Shown: positions 9,064 through 21,370 of the stretch, piece after piece
Layout of the letters: each line of letters starts with the position of its first letter
Position numbering within the stretch: the first letter of the stretch is position 1
NCBI RefSeq assembly: GCF_001517835.1
Contig: NZ_LOQG01000027.1
Location: forward strand, 96,568-160,567
Reading direction: 5' to 3'
Length of the DNA: 64,000 nt
Source: Caviibacter abscessus
GTDB taxonomy: Bacteria; Fusobacteriota; Fusobacteriia; Fusobacteriales; Leptotrichiaceae
The notes under the pieces: generated by a model
Seen by the model: only the letters and a program-made list of their open reading frames with translations
Databases searched by the model: none
Told to the model about the DNA's origin: nothing
Program-made: the position numbers and the translations under genes

Positions 9064-9812
9064 TAAAATTTTCAAAATATAACGGTTTGGGTAATGATTT
9101 CATAATAACAGATGAAAAAGTAAGTCAAGATGATGTGAAAAAATTATGTGACAGGCATTTTGGAATAGGTGCAGACGGTTTAATCATAAATGAAACAAAA
9201 AATGGTTTGCCATTTATGAGATTTTTTAATGCTGACGGAAGTATTGCTAAAATGTGTGGAAATGGTATTAGATGTTTTGCAAAATATCTTGATTTAAATG
9301 GTGATGATTACTCTAAAATTGATACTTTAGCAGGAATAAAACAAGTTGAAAAAATAGAAGATAAATATAAAGTGTGTTTAGGGGAAGCAAAAATTAATTT
9401 TTTAGATAAAGAAATAGAATTAAAAGGAAAAACAATAAAATTAAATTTTGTTGATACCGGAACAGATCATTGTTGCATAATAGATAATGATATAGATTTT
9501 GAATTTTTAGAAAAATACGGTAAATTAATAGAGAAAAATTATAGTATTTTTCCAAATGGTACAAATGTAAATTTAGTACACATAGTTTCGGAAAATGAAA
9601 TTAATGTGTATACTTGGGAACGTGGTGTAGGAATAACTCTTGCTTGCGGTACAGGTGCAGGGGCCTCAGTTTATGTTGCTAATTTACAAGGAAAAGTAAA
9701 CAAAGATTGCAGGGTAAATTTACTTGGTGGAGCAGTTAATATTAATGTTGTAAACGGTAATATATATATGACAGGAACAGCAACAAAAGTATTTGACGGT
9801 TATACTTATTAA
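9060..9812 (+). CDS. dapF: Diaminopimelate epimerase
   Basis: DapF converts LL- to meso-diaminopimelate with two cysteines and no cofactor. Both are present: C66 in MCGNGIRC and C196 in ACGTGA. The KYNGLGNDFI start and the E-R-G-V-G context are also typical. At 250 residues the protein is a little shorter than the usual 270-280. It overlaps dapA. In some fusobacteria the same enzyme type serves a lanthionine-based wall, so the product actually used in the wall cannot be read from this gene alone. Confidence 0.95.
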   Translation: MIKFSKYNGLGNDFIITDEKVSQDDVKKLCDRHFGIGADGLIINETKNGLPFMRFFNADGSIAKMCGNGIRCFAKYLDLNGDDYSKIDTLAGIKQVEKIEDKYKVCLGEAKINFLDKEIELKGKTIKLNFVDTGTDHCCIIDNDIDFEFLEKYGKLIEKNYSIFPNGTNVNLVHIVSENEINVYTWERGVGITLACGTGAGASVYVANLQGKVNKDCRVNLLGGAVNINVVNGNIYMTGTATKVFDGYTY

Positions 9813-9829
9813 GAATGTGAGATGATAAA

Positions 9830-10807
9830 ATGAAACAAAACGTGGCAGTAGTCGGAGCAACAGGACTTGTTGGACAAACAATGTTAAAAGTTTTAAAAGA
9901 AAGAAATTTTCCAATAAAAAACTTATATCTTTATGCTTCGGCAAGATCTAAAGGTAAGAAAATAGTATATGACAACGTAGAATATGAAATAATAGAGCTA
10001 AAAGAAGAAAATATAAAAGATGATATTGATATTGCCCTATTTTCAGCAGGAGCTGAGATATCAAAAGAATTTGCTCCAAAATTTGCAAATAAAGGAGCTA
10101 TTGTAATAGATAATAGTAGTTGTTTTAGAATGGATGACAATATACCTTTAGTTGTACCTGAGGTAAATCCTGAAAAGATAACATTAAATGGAATAATAGC
10201 AAATCCTAATTGTTCTACAATTACAGTTATACCTGCATTAAAATATATAAACGATACGTATGGTATAAAAAGAATAGTTTATTCAACTTATCAATCTGTA
10301 TCAGGAGCTGGGCAAAAAGGCTTAGAAGACCTAGATAATAATTTAAAAGGAGAATCAAGTAAAAAATTTAGCAGCCAAATAGCGTTTAATTTAATTCCTT
10401 TTATAGATAAATTTGATGAAAGTGGCTATACAAAAGAAGAGTTAAAAATGATAAATGAAACAAGAAAAATTTTATCAGAACCAAATATTAAAATAACAGC
10501 AACTTGTATAAGAGTCCCTGTAAGATATTCTCATGCAGTTAGTGTAAACCTTGAATTATCAAAAGATTTTGATCTTGAAGAATTAAAAGAAGGACTTTCA
10601 AAAGCAGAAGGTGTTATTTTAAAAGATCTTGCAATGCCAATAGAAGTTGAAGGTAAAGATGAAACTTATGTTGGTAGAATAAGACGTGATTTCTCATTAG
10701 AAAATGGACTGAATTTATGGATAGTAGCAGATAATATTAGAAAAGGAGCAGCAACAAACGCAGTTCAGATAGCACAAAAAATCGTAGATATAAAGGAGGT
10801 TGAATAG
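9830..10807 (+). CDS. asd: Aspartate-semialdehyde dehydrogenase
   Basis: Asd reduces aspartyl phosphate to aspartate semialdehyde, linking LysC and DapA. The 325-residue protein has the N-terminal NADP-binding loop GATGLVGQTML, the catalytic cysteine C128 in NPNCSTI, and the later RVPVRYSHAVSV segment with the active-site histidine. Length and motifs are normal. The ribosome binding site of the next gene (AGGAGG, 10795-10800) lies inside the last codons of asd, so asd and the V-ATPase genes probably share a transcript. Confidence 0.95.
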   Translation: MKQNVAVVGATGLVGQTMLKVLKERNFPIKNLYLYASARSKGKKIVYDNVEYEIIELKEENIKDDIDIALFSAGAEISKEFAPKFANKGAIVIDNSSCFRMDDNIPLVVPEVNPEKITLNGIIANPNCSTITVIPALKYINDTYGIKRIVYSTYQSVSGAGQKGLEDLDNNLKGESSKKFSSQIAFNLIPFIDKFDESGYTKEELKMINETRKILSEPNIKITATCIRVPVRYSHAVSVNLELSKDFDLEELKEGLSKAEGVILKDLAMPIEVEGKDETYVGRIRRDFSLENGLNLWIVADNIRKGAATNAVQIAQKIVDIKEVE

Positions 10808-10811
10808 TTAA

Positions 10812-11120
10812 ATGGTAGAAGCAATAGAAAGAATAAAAATAGCGGAAGAAGAAGCTTTTCAAATAATTCAAAAAGCAAATACTGACGCTGCCGGTATTGT
10901 AGAAAGTGCAGATATTTGTGCAAAGCAAAAATATGAAAATACAATATTAGAAACGAAGGAACATTTAAAAGTAAAACTTTCGGAAAAATTTAAAGAAGTT
11001 GAAAATGAATTGTCGAGTGAAATTGAAGAAGCCAAAAAAAATGGTGAAAATTTAAAAGCAAATGCTTCTTCAAAAAGTGCTGAAGTAATACAAAAACTAT
11101 TAGAAGACTTAATAAAATGA
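10812..11120 (+). CDS. ntpF: V-type ATPase peripheral-stalk subunit (NtpF / subunit G-H)
   Basis: The 102-residue protein is almost entirely helical and charged (Ala/Glu/Lys-rich coiled coil), with no membrane segment. It lies just before the I subunit, exactly where the small stalk subunit sits in ntp operons. It would pair with subunit E as the peripheral stalk that keeps A3B3 from rotating. Sequence alone is weak evidence for such coiled coils; the position is decisive. The ATG is 4 bases after the asd stop, served by an AGGAGG inside asd. Confidence 0.85.
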   Translation: MVEAIERIKIAEEEAFQIIQKANTDAAGIVESADICAKQKYENTILETKEHLKVKLSEKFKEVENELSSEIEEAKKNGENLKANASSKSAEVIQKLLEDLIK

Positions 11121-11130
11121 GGATAAATGT

Positions 11131-13571
<2,441 letters not shown>

Positions 13572-13580
13572 GGAGGAAGA

Positions 13581-14126
13581 ATGGAAAATTTAGAAAGAAT
13601 CGTAGCTAAAATAGTAGAAGAAGCTAATGAAAAAGCGAAATTCATTCTAAGTGAAGCTAATGAAAAAGCTGGTTATTCTAAAAAGCAATATGAAGATAAG
13701 GCATTAAAAGAAGTTGAAAAATTAAAAGTTGAATATGAAATACAAGAAAATTCAGGCATAGAAAAAATAAAGTCATCAACTAAATTAAAAGCTAGAAACA
13801 TTATTTTAGATGCTAAACAAAATGCAATAAGCAATATATTTGATAAACTAAATGAGGAAATAAAAAATATTTCTTCTGATAAAATTTTATCATATATTCA
13901 TAAAATATTAGATAATAGGCAATTAGCAGAGAATGAAAATATAATATTACCTAAAGCATATGAAAATATGAATTTAGGGTTAGAAAACGTTAAATTTAGC
14001 GATAAAATAAATACAGGGTTTATGATAGAAAAAAACGGTATTTTTGAAAATTACAGTTTAGAAGCCCTAATAAGTTATAATAAAGATGAAATAATATCAA
14101 AAATAAAACAGTATTTATTTGACTAA
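13581..14126 (+). CDS. ntpE: V-type ATPase subunit E (peripheral stalk)
   Basis: The 181-residue protein has a helical, Lys/Glu/Ala-rich N-terminal half (about 1-85) and a small globular alpha/beta C-terminal part. This is the usual shape of bacterial V-ATPase subunit E. It forms the peripheral stalk with NtpF and caps the A3B3 head. The gene starts 9 bases after ntpK with AGGAGG before the ATG, and subunit C follows. Position and length (family about 180-200) make the call firm despite low sequence conservation. Confidence 0.88.
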   Translation: MENLERIVAKIVEEANEKAKFILSEANEKAGYSKKQYEDKALKEVEKLKVEYEIQENSGIEKIKSSTKLKARNIILDAKQNAISNIFDKLNEEIKNISSDKILSYIHKILDNRQLAENENIILPKAYENMNLGLENVKFSDKINTGFMIEKNGIFENYSLEALISYNKDEIISKIKQYLFD

Positions 14127-14138
14127 GGAGGGTAGCTT

Positions 14139-15059
14139 ATGATAGATAAAATGGAATATGTCCAAGCTGCGGCTTTAGTTAAGGTTGCTGAAAAGAAATT
14201 ATTAAATTCGGCTAAACTTATGCGTATGATAGATGCTAATACAGCATTAGATATATTAAAAATTTTAAGTGAAACAGACTATAGTAAAAGTATGGCTGGA
14301 GTAGTTAAAGAAGAAGATTACGAAGAAATTTTATCAAACGAGATAAAAAAAGTATATTCATTTGCTAGAACTCTTGCTAAAAAACATCAAGAGATAGTTG
14401 ATATATTAGCATTAAAATATGAATTTCAAAATTTAAAGTTAAGACTTAAAGCAAGCATGAAAAATAAGAATGTAGATCAGTATTTTGTAAAATTATCAAA
14501 CATAGATTTGGAAAATGAATACAAAAAAGCTTATGAAATGCTTGAAAAAACAAATGATATTTCACAAGCGGTTATATATATTGATAAAATGTATTATGAA
14601 AAATTAAAAATAGAATGTGAAAAAACAGGATTAGAAATATTTTCTAAATACTATAATTTACTTATTGATTCATATAATCTACTAACATTTTTAAGACTTA
14701 AAAATCAAAATAGAAGTATTAAATATGCAAATTACTGTATATTTGATAATGAAGCTTTACTTAATATTTATGAAAAAGATTCATATATGGAAGACTTGCG
14801 TAAAATGTTTGATGATAAGTCTATGTGGGAAAAATTTGCAAAAACAGGTAAAATATCTGTGATTGAAAAAGAACTAGATAACTTACAAATAAGTCTTATA
14901 AAGCAATATAAAGATGTTAATTATGGAGTTGAACCTATTATAACTTATATTCTAGCAAAAGAATATGAAATGAAAGCCATACGCCTTATAATGACAGGAA
15001 AAATTAATAAGATTAACACTAATATAATAAAAGAAAGGATGAGGGAAATTTATGTATAA
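14139..15059 (+). CDS. ntpC: V-type ATPase subunit C (V0 d-type)
   Basis: The 306-residue, mostly helical soluble protein matches the funnel-shaped V0 subunit (C in bacteria, d in eukaryotes) that connects the central stalk to the K-ring. Visible family features include the early EYVQAAALVKVAEKKLL, the EYEMKAIRLIMTGK segment near the end, and the total length. It overlaps the start of ntpG by 8 bases, which is usual in these operons. Confidence 0.9.
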   Translation: MIDKMEYVQAAALVKVAEKKLLNSAKLMRMIDANTALDILKILSETDYSKSMAGVVKEEDYEEILSNEIKKVYSFARTLAKKHQEIVDILALKYEFQNLKLRLKASMKNKNVDQYFVKLSNIDLENEYKKAYEMLEKTNDISQAVIYIDKMYYEKLKIECEKTGLEIFSKYYNLLIDSYNLLTFLRLKNQNRSIKYANYCIFDNEALLNIYEKDSYMEDLRKMFDDKSMWEKFAKTGKISVIEKELDNLQISLIKQYKDVNYGVEPIITYILAKEYEMKAIRLIMTGKINKINTNIIKERMREIYV

Positions 15060-15381
15060 ATTAGCAATAGTTGGCGATAAAGATTTAATCAGTCCTTTTA
15101 AAGTATTGGGTGTTGATGTTTATCCAATAGAATTTAGTGAAAATGAAGAAGAGTTATCATCAAAAGTAAAAAAAGTTATAGAGCATCTTGCTACTAAAGA
15201 TTATGGTATCATATTCATAACTGAAGAATATGCAAATGCTTCAAAAGATGTAATTGATAGATTCAAAACAAGTACCTTACCTATGATTACTTTAATACCA
15301 AGTAATAGAGGAAGTCTTAATATTGGAATGAACAAAATTGATGAAAATATTGAAAAAGCGATAGGTACAAATATATTTTAG
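15052..15381 (+). CDS. ntpG: V-type ATPase subunit F (NtpG)
   Basis: The 109-residue alpha/beta protein begins [19 protein letters not shown], the typical start of subunit F. It has the central [10 protein letters not shown] strand-turn and the P-M-I-T-L-I-P segment. It binds the central shaft subunit D and can regulate rotation. It overlaps ntpC and ends 10 bases before ntpA. Confidence 0.92.
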   Translation: MYKLAIVGDKDLISPFKVLGVDVYPIEFSENEEELSSKVKKVIEHLATKDYGIIFITEEYANASKDVIDRFKTSTLPMITLIPSNRGSLNIGMNKIDENIEKAIGTNIF

Positions 15382-15391
15382 GAGGATTAAC

Positions 15392-17152
15392 TTGAAAGTT
15401 GGTAGAATAATAAAAGTTTCTGGTCCACTTGTTGTTGCTGAAAATATGGATGAAGCAAATGTCTATGACGTTGTAAAAGTTGGAGACAAGAAACTTATAG
15501 GTGAAATAATAGAAATGAGAGATGATAAGGCATCAATCCAAGTTTATGAAGAAACTTCTGGAATAGGACCTGGAGAGCCTGTTATTTCAACTGGAGAACC
15601 ACTATCTGTTGAATTAGGACCTGGATTACTTGAAAACATGTTTGACGGTATACAAAGACCACTAGATATGATAAGACAACAAATAGGTGATTTTTTAGAA
15701 AAAGGTGTTGAAGTAAAAGCTCTTAATAGAGAAAAAAAATGGAAGTTTGAACCTAGAAAAAAAGTTGGGGATAATGTAAGTGTTGGAGACATTTTAGGAG
15801 TAGTTCAAGAAACATCATTAATAGAACATAAAATAATGGTTCCATATGGAGTCAGCGGAACTATTGAAAGCATAAATGAAGGTGAATTTACAGTAGAAGA
15901 AACTGTTGCTGTAGTTTCAGGTATACAAATTAATATGATACAAAAATGGCCTGTACGTCGTGGTAGAAAATATAAGGAAAAAATAAATCCTAATGAACCA
16001 CTTATTACAGGACAAAGAGTAATAGATACATTCTTTCCTGTAACTAAAGGAGGAACAGCTTGTGTTCCAGGACCTTTCGGATCTGGTAAAACTGTAGTTC
16101 AACATCAATTTGCTAAATGGGGAGATGCTCAAATAGTTGTTTATGTTGGTTGTGGAGAACGTGGAAATGAAATGACGGATGTTTTAATGGAATTTCCAGA
16201 AATAATAGATCCTAAAACAGGACAATCTCTTATGAAAAGAACAGTATTAATTGCAAATACTTCAAATATGCCGGTTGCAGCCAGAGAAGCTTCAATTTAC
16301 ACAGGTATAACTATTGCAGAATATTTTAGAGATATGGGATACTCAGTTTCAATAATGGCAGATTCAACATCAAGATGGGCTGAAGCATTAAGAGAAATGT
16401 CAGGGCGTCTTGAAGAAATGCCAGGAGATGAAGGATATCCTGCTTATTTATCATCAAGAGCAGCGGAATTTTATGAAAGAGCAGGTAAGGTTGTTTGCTT
16501 TGGAGACGATAATAGAGTAGGAGCATTAACAGTTATAGGTGCAGTTTCTCCTCCGGGTGGAGATATATCAGAACCTGTTTCACAAGCAACGCTTAGAATA
16601 GTTAAAGTATTCTGGGGTCTTGATTCTTCTCTTGCATATAGAAGACATTTCCCAGCTATTAACTGGTTAAATTCATATTCACTTTATCAAACAAAAGTTG
16701 ATGAATGGATGGATGAAAATGTTGAAAATACATTCTCGGCAAGAAGAACTCAAGCAATGAGATTACTTCAAGAAGAATCAAATCTTCAAGAAATAGTAAG
16801 ACTTGTAGGAAAAGATACACTTTCTTATGAAGATCAGTTAAAACTTGAAGCAGCTAAGAGTATAAGAGAAGATTTCTTACAACAAAATGCGTTCCATGAA
16901 CAAGACACATTTACATCACTTGATAAACAAAACAAAATGCTTACTATGGTATTATCTTTCTATAATGAAGCAGTAAAAGCTCTTAAAGAAGGAGTTTTCT
17001 TAGGAGATTTATTAAATTTACCTATTAGAGAAAGAATTGCCAGAGCAAAATATATAGATGAAAAAGATATATCACAAATAGTAGATATTACAAATGATAT
17101 ACCTGTACAAATAAATGAATTAATTAAGGCAGTTAAGGAGGAACTTGTATGA
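15392..17152 (+). CDS. ntpA: V-type ATPase catalytic subunit A
   Basis: The 586-residue catalytic subunit has the Walker A loop GPFGSGKT at 227-234, the long non-homologous insert typical of V/A-type A subunits (about 115-190), and the [32 protein letters not shown] region containing the Walker B and arginine-handling segment. Three A-B pairs hydrolyse or make ATP in the cytoplasm. The start is TTG at 15392 (TTG AAA GTT GGT) with AGGAGG upstream. It overlaps ntpB by 4 bases. Confidence 0.97.
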   Translation: MKVGRIIKVSGPLVVAENMDEANVYDVVKVGDKKLIGEIIEMRDDKASIQVYEETSGIGPGEPVISTGEPLSVELGPGLLENMFDGIQRPLDMIRQQIGDFLEKGVEVKALNREKKWKFEPRKKVGDNVSVGDILGVVQETSLIEHKIMVPYGVSGTIESINEGEFTVEETVAVVSGIQINMIQKWPVRRGRKYKEKINPNEPLITGQRVIDTFFPVTKGGTACVPGPFGSGKTVVQHQFAKWGDAQIVVYVGCGERGNEMTDVLMEFPEIIDPKTGQSLMKRTVLIANTSNMPVAAREASIYTGITIAEYFRDMGYSVSIMADSTSRWAEALREMSGRLEEMPGDEGYPAYLSSRAAEFYERAGKVVCFGDDNRVGALTVIGAVSPPGGDISEPVSQATLRIVKVFWGLDSSLAYRRHFPAINWLNSYSLYQTKVDEWMDENVENTFSARRTQAMRLLQEESNLQEIVRLVGKDTLSYEDQLKLEAAKSIREDFLQQNAFHEQDTFTSLDKQNKMLTMVLSFYNEAVKALKEGVFLGDLLNLPIRERIARAKYIDEKDISQIVDITNDIPVQINELIKAVKEELV

Positions 17153-18525
17153 TAAAAGAATATCAAACAATTAAAGAAATAGTAGGTCCTTTAATGACTG
17201 TAACAGGTGTAGAAGGTGTAAAATATGAAGAATTAGTTGAAATTGAAACACAAACAGGAGAAATAAGACTTGGAAAAGTACTTGAAATTGATGGAGATAA
17301 AGCAATAGTTCAATTATTTGAGTCAGCTGCTGGAATTAATATGACTAATTCAAAAGTTAGATTTTTAGCAAAACCGTTGACACTTAAAGTATCGGAAGAT
17401 ATGATAGGTAGAGTATTTAATGGTCTTGGTGAAGAAATGGATAATGGACCTAAGATAATTGCTGAAAAAAGATTAGATATAAATGGAATGGCATTAAATC
17501 CTGTATCAAGAGATTATCCATCAGAATTTATACAAACTGGAGTTTCTGCAATAGATGGGTTAAATACACTTGTTAGAGGACAAAAACTTCCTATATTTTC
17601 TGGTTCAGGATTACCACATGCTGAACTTGCTGCACAAATAGCAAGACAAGCAAAAGTTTTAGGAAGTGGAGAAAAATTTGCGGTTGTATTTGCTGCTGTA
17701 GGTATAACTTATGAAGAAGCTGAATTTTTCATTGAAGATTTTAAAAGGACAGGTTCAATAGATAGAGCTGTTCTATTTATTAATCTTGCAAATGACCCTG
17801 CTGTAGAACGTATAGCAACTCCAAGAATGGCACTTACTTGTGCAGAATATTTAGCATTTGAAAAAGGAATGCACGTATTAACAATAATAACAGACTTAAC
17901 AAATTATTGTGAAGCTTTAAGAGAAATATCTGCTGCAAGAAAAGAAGTTCCTGGAAGACGTGGATATCCTGGATATTTATATACTGACCTTTCAACTTTA
18001 TATGAAAGAGCAGGTAAAATTAAAGGTAAACCTGGATCAATAACACAAATACCTATACTTACAATGCCTGAAGATGACAAAACACATCCAATTCCTGATT
18101 TGACAGGGTATATAACAGAAGGGCAAATAATTTTAAGTAGAGAATTATATAAAAAGAATATAATGCCTCCAATAGATGTATTACCTTCACTTTCAAGACT
18201 TAAAGATAAAGGTATAGGGGATAAAAAAACAAGAGAAGACCACGCAGATACAATGAACCAATTGTTTTCAGCATATGCAACAGGTAAAGAAGCTAAAGAA
18301 TTAGCGGTAATATTAGGAGAATCTGCATTATCAGATACAGATAAATTATTCGCTAAATTTGCACAAAAATTTGAAGAAGAATATGTTGGTCAAGGATTTT
18401 CAAAGGATAGATCTATACAAGATACACTAAATTTAGGTTGGGAGCTTTTAAGAATACTTCCTAGAACAGAACTTAAGAGAATTAGAGATAAATATCTTGA
18501 AAAATATCTTAATAAGGAGGATTAA
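17149..18525 (+). CDS. ntpB: V-type ATPase subunit B
   Basis: The 458-residue regulatory/non-catalytic head subunit has [32 protein letters not shown] (the P-loop position without the catalytic lysine, as expected for B) and [24 protein letters not shown]. Length and motifs are normal. It alternates with A in the V1 head. The ATG overlaps the end of ntpA and the gene ends 3 bases before ntpD. Confidence 0.97.
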   Translation: MIKEYQTIKEIVGPLMTVTGVEGVKYEELVEIETQTGEIRLGKVLEIDGDKAIVQLFESAAGINMTNSKVRFLAKPLTLKVSEDMIGRVFNGLGEEMDNGPKIIAEKRLDINGMALNPVSRDYPSEFIQTGVSAIDGLNTLVRGQKLPIFSGSGLPHAELAAQIARQAKVLGSGEKFAVVFAAVGITYEEAEFFIEDFKRTGSIDRAVLFINLANDPAVERIATPRMALTCAEYLAFEKGMHVLTIITDLTNYCEALREISAARKEVPGRRGYPGYLYTDLSTLYERAGKIKGKPGSITQIPILTMPEDDKTHPIPDLTGYITEGQIILSRELYKKNIMPPIDVLPSLSRLKDKGIGDKKTREDHADTMNQLFSAYATGKEAKELAVILGESALSDTDKLFAKFAQKFEEEYVGQGFSKDRSIQDTLNLGWELLRILPRTELKRIRDKYLEKYLNKED

Positions 18526-18528
18526 TTT

Positions 18529-19158
18529 ATGGCTAAGCTAAATGTTAATCCTACCAGAATGGAACTTAGCAAACTTAAGATTAAATTAGTAACAGCTAAA
18601 AAAGGTCACAAACTATTAAAAGATAAGCAAGATGAACTTATGAGAATCTTTATTGATATGATTAAAAAGAATAAGAAAGCAAGACAAAATACAGAAAAAA
18701 AGGTTGAGAATGCACTTAAAAATTTCTTGCTTGCAAGGGCTATAATGTCAAATGAAGCATATGAAGAATCAATTTTTGTTCCTAAAATGAATTTTAAAAT
18801 TGATTTATCAAAAAGAAATGTTATGAGTGTTAGAATACCTGTTTTAACATTAGATGAAGATTTAAGTAATCCTAATCTTAGCGACATTTACCCATATTCA
18901 TATGGTGGGACATCAGCTGAACTAGATGATGCAGTTTATGAATTAAACAGTATAATGCCTGATTTAATAAGACTTTCAGAGCTTGAAAAATCTTGTGAGT
19001 TAATGGCTGATGAAATAGAAAAAACCAGAAGAAGGGTTAATGCTCTTGAGTATATGACCATACCACAACTGGAAGAAACTATTAAATTTATTCGTATGAA
19101 GCTTGATGAAAATGATAGAGCAAGTACAATAAGACTTATGAAAGCAAATATAAATTAA
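18529..19158 (+). CDS. ntpD: V-type ATPase subunit D (central shaft)
   Basis: The 209-residue protein has long N- and C-terminal helices (about 5-70 and 150-205), consistent with the rotor shaft coiled coil. The start LNVNPTRMELSKLKIKLVTAKKGHKLLKDK and the later RRRVNALEYMTIP are the clearest family signatures. It is the last gene of the ATPase operon; a strong terminator follows. There are no ntpH or ntpJ homologues after it, unlike the Enterococcus operon. Confidence 0.95.
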   Translation: MAKLNVNPTRMELSKLKIKLVTAKKGHKLLKDKQDELMRIFIDMIKKNKKARQNTEKKVENALKNFLLARAIMSNEAYEESIFVPKMNFKIDLSKRNVMSVRIPVLTLDEDLSNPNLSDIYPYSYGGTSAELDDAVYELNSIMPDLIRLSELEKSCELMADEIEKTRRRVNALEYMTIPQLEETIKFIRMKLDENDRASTIRLMKANIN

Positions 19159-19166
19159 ATAAACAT

Positions 19167-19207
19167 AAAGCATATACCAAAAATTATGGTATGTGCTTTT
19201 TTTGTTT
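19167..19207 (+). terminator. Terminator of the V-ATPase operon
   Basis: AAAGCATATACC (19167-19178) pairs with GGTATGTGCTTT (19188-19199), with one A-G-type mismatch position, around a 9-base loop. A run of T follows. It cleanly separates the ATPase operon from the salvage island. Confidence 0.88.
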
Positions 19208-19217
19208 TCAAAATTTG

Positions 19218-19286
19218 GAAATAATTTTCAAAAAAAGGTGAAAATATTAAAAAACGATATATAATATATTAAAAGGAAGTGATATT
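19218..19286 (+). promoter_or_regulatory. Promoter/operator region of the salvage island
   Basis: A TATAAT hexamer (19260-19265) lies 21 bases before the murQ start. No good -35 is seen 17 bases upstream, which fits an activator-dependent or RpiR-controlled promoter. A GAAA-N4-TTTC dyad (19218-19229) and a second GAAAA track near 19241 lie just upstream and are candidate operator half-sites for the RpiR-type regulator encoded two genes on. The operator assignment is inference. Confidence 0.45.
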
Positions 19287-20198
19287 GTGATAAATTTAAA
19301 TGAATTATCTACTGAAAAAAATAACAAAAATAGCAAAGATATAGAGCTTCAAAATAGTTTTGAAATTGTAAAAAGAATAAATGAGGAAGATAAAAAAGTA
19401 GCATATTGCGTTGAAAAGGAATTAAAAAGCATAGCAGAGTTAGTAGATGCAATTCTTAGAAGATACAATGAAAAAACTAGAATAATATACATAGGATCTG
19501 GAACATCTGGAAGATTAGGAGTATTAGATGCTTCTGAGTGTCCACCGACTTATGGTGTTGAACCTTCCTTATTTCAAGGAATAATTGCTGGTGGAAAAAA
19601 TGCTATGTTTTTAGCACAGGAAAATGCAGAAGATAATCAAAATCAAGGTGTAGAAGATTTAAAAACTATTGATTTAACAGAAAATGATGTAGTTATAGGT
19701 TTAACAGCATCAGGCAGAACACCATATGTTATATCTGCTATTGAATATGCAAACTCTATAGGAGCAATTACAGGGAGTATAAGTTGTTCTAAAAATTCAA
19801 AAATTTCACAAATTAGTTTATATCCTATTGAAATTGAAGTGGGTGCTGAAATAGTTACAGGTTCTACAAGAATGAAATCTGGAACAGCACAAAAAATGGT
19901 ACTTAATATGATATCAACAGCTATTATGATAAAAAAAGGTAAAGTTTTTTCAGGTTATATGGTTGATGTAAAAACGTCAAATATGAAACTTATAGAAAGA
20001 GCTAAAAGTATAATTATGAATACGACTAAGTGTAATTATGAAACGGCTTCAAAAAATTTAATGAAATCTGATAATGATGTGAAAGTAGCAATAGTTATGA
20101 CACTTTTAAATACAGATAAAGAAGTTTCAATAAATAAGTTAAAAGAATATGAGTACAATGTAGCGAGGTTAATACATGAGTATACTGATAAAAATTAG
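19287..20198 (+). CDS. murQ: N-acetylmuramic acid 6-phosphate etherase
   Basis: MurQ cleaves the lactyl ether of MurNAc-6-phosphate to give GlcNAc-6-phosphate and D-lactate, the key step of MurNAc catabolism. The 303-residue SIS-domain protein has IYIGSGTSGRLGVLDASECPPTYG, GLTASGRTPYV and the EVGAEIVTGSTRMKSGTAQKMVLN signature that is diagnostic for the etherase. The start is GTG at 19287 behind AAGGAAGTGA. The end overlaps the regulator gene by 23 bases. Confidence 0.97.
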   Translation: MINLNELSTEKNNKNSKDIELQNSFEIVKRINEEDKKVAYCVEKELKSIAELVDAILRRYNEKTRIIYIGSGTSGRLGVLDASECPPTYGVEPSLFQGIIAGGKNAMFLAQENAEDNQNQGVEDLKTIDLTENDVVIGLTASGRTPYVISAIEYANSIGAITGSISCSKNSKISQISLYPIEIEVGAEIVTGSTRMKSGTAQKMVLNMISTAIMIKKGKVFSGYMVDVKTSNMKLIERAKSIIMNTTKCNYETASKNLMKSDNDVKVAIVMTLLNTDKEVSINKLKEYEYNVARLIHEYTDKN

Positions 20199-21021
20199 AG
20201 AAACAAAAAAATTTACTGAAAATGAATTATGTGTAGCTAAGTATATAATGGAAAATTATAAAAATATAAAAAATATTTCAATAACAGATATTTCATCAAA
20301 AACTTTTACCAGTATATCAACTGTAACAAGAATGTGTAAAAAGATAGGGCTTAGTGGATTTTCTGAACTTAAAATAAAACTTATTGAAGAAATTGCAAAT
20401 TTAAATAGTAAAAATATTAATGTTGAAAAAACAGATATAGATAGAACAAATGATACGAAAATAATAATAGAAAAGTTAAACAAATTAAGTATTGATTCTC
20501 TTAAAGAAACAAAATTATTACAAGATGCTGAAATAATTGATGAAGTTGTAAATTTGATAAATAAAAAAACTATTATAGATTTTTATGGAATGGGAGCATC
20601 TCATATAGTTTGTTTAGATGCACAATATAAATTTATGAGAGTAGGAAAACTTACAAATTTATTTAAAGGAACAGATCAGCAATATATACAAGCCAAAAAC
20701 AGTAATGAAAACCATTTAGGTATAATAATTTCTTATTCAGGAATGACAAAAGAAATGGTTGAAATAGCAGAAATACTATTAAGTAAAGGAATAGATACAG
20801 TTTCAATCACAAAATATAATAATAATGAAGTATCAAAAAGATGTAAATATAATTTATATGTAACATCAAAGGAGAGCTTAAAAAGAAGTGCTGCGATATA
20901 TTCAAGAATTTCTATGCTTAATTTAATTGATGTTATATATATGAAATACTCAAATACAAATTATGAACTTGTAAGTAAAAAAATAAAGGAAACTCAAATT
21001 GAAAAAATTAATAAATTTTAA
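20176..21021 (+). CDS. RpiR/MurR-family transcriptional regulator
   Basis: The 281-residue protein has an N-terminal RpiR helix-turn-helix (about 1-77: ISITDISSKTFTSISTVTRMCKKIGLSGFSELK) and a C-terminal SIS sugar-phosphate-binding domain (about 125-260: DFYGMGASHIVCLD, IIISYSGMTKEMVEIA). Members next to murQ usually sense MurNAc-6-phosphate and repress the locus. Here it lies inside the cluster and overlaps murQ, so it would be autoregulated. The ligand is inferred from context. Confidence 0.88.
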   Translation: MSILIKIRETKKFTENELCVAKYIMENYKNIKNISITDISSKTFTSISTVTRMCKKIGLSGFSELKIKLIEEIANLNSKNINVEKTDIDRTNDTKIIIEKLNKLSIDSLKETKLLQDAEIIDEVVNLINKKTIIDFYGMGASHIVCLDAQYKFMRVGKLTNLFKGTDQQYIQAKNSNENHLGIIISYSGMTKEMVEIAEILLSKGIDTVSITKYNNNEVSKRCKYNLYVTSKESLKRSAAIYSRISMLNLIDVIYMKYSNTNYELVSKKIKETQIEKINKF

Positions 21022-21034
21022 TAGGAGGTATAAT

Positions 21035-21370
21035 ATGGAAGAATTGGAAACAATTATTTTTGAGATAATTACAAATGCTGGAGTAGCAAAAGGTTTAGTA
21101 TACGAGGCAATGAATGAAAGTTCTAAGAAAAATTATGAAAAAACACAAGAACTTTTAAAAGAAGCTGATTCTTATTTATTAAAAGCCCATAATATACAAA
21201 CTGATCTAATTCAAGAAGAGGCAAAGGGAAATAATATAAATGTAAGTGTGTTATTTGTACATGCACAGGATCATTTAATGACAGCTATTGAAGTAAGAAG
21301 TTTAGCAGACACTATTATTAATATGAATAAAAAAATTAATGAATTGGATAAAAGACTATGTATGCAATAG
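21035..21370 (+). CDS. PTS lactose/chitobiose-family EIIA
   Basis: The 111-residue helical protein is a lactose/cellobiose-type IIA. The phosphorylated histidine is H76 in FVHAQDHLMTA, and the start ELETIIFEIITNAGVAKGLVYEA is typical. An upstream in-frame start exists, but the ATG at 21035 has a perfect AGGAGG (21023-21028) and gives the normal family length. It would pass phosphate from HPr to the IIB encoded at 22877. It overlaps anmK by 13 bases, so IIA is separated from its IIB/IIC by anmK and a small membrane gene. Confidence 0.93.
   Translation: MEELETIIFEIITNAGVAKGLVYEAMNESSKKNYEKTQELLKEADSYLLKAHNIQTDLIQEEAKGNNINVSVLFVHAQDHLMTAIEVRSLADTIINMNKKINELDKRLCMQ

Noticed and set aside
20999..21034. 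N-terminal extension of the PTS IIA protein
   Set aside because: It overlaps the regulator's stop and the AGGAGG site; the ATG at 21035 gives the family length.
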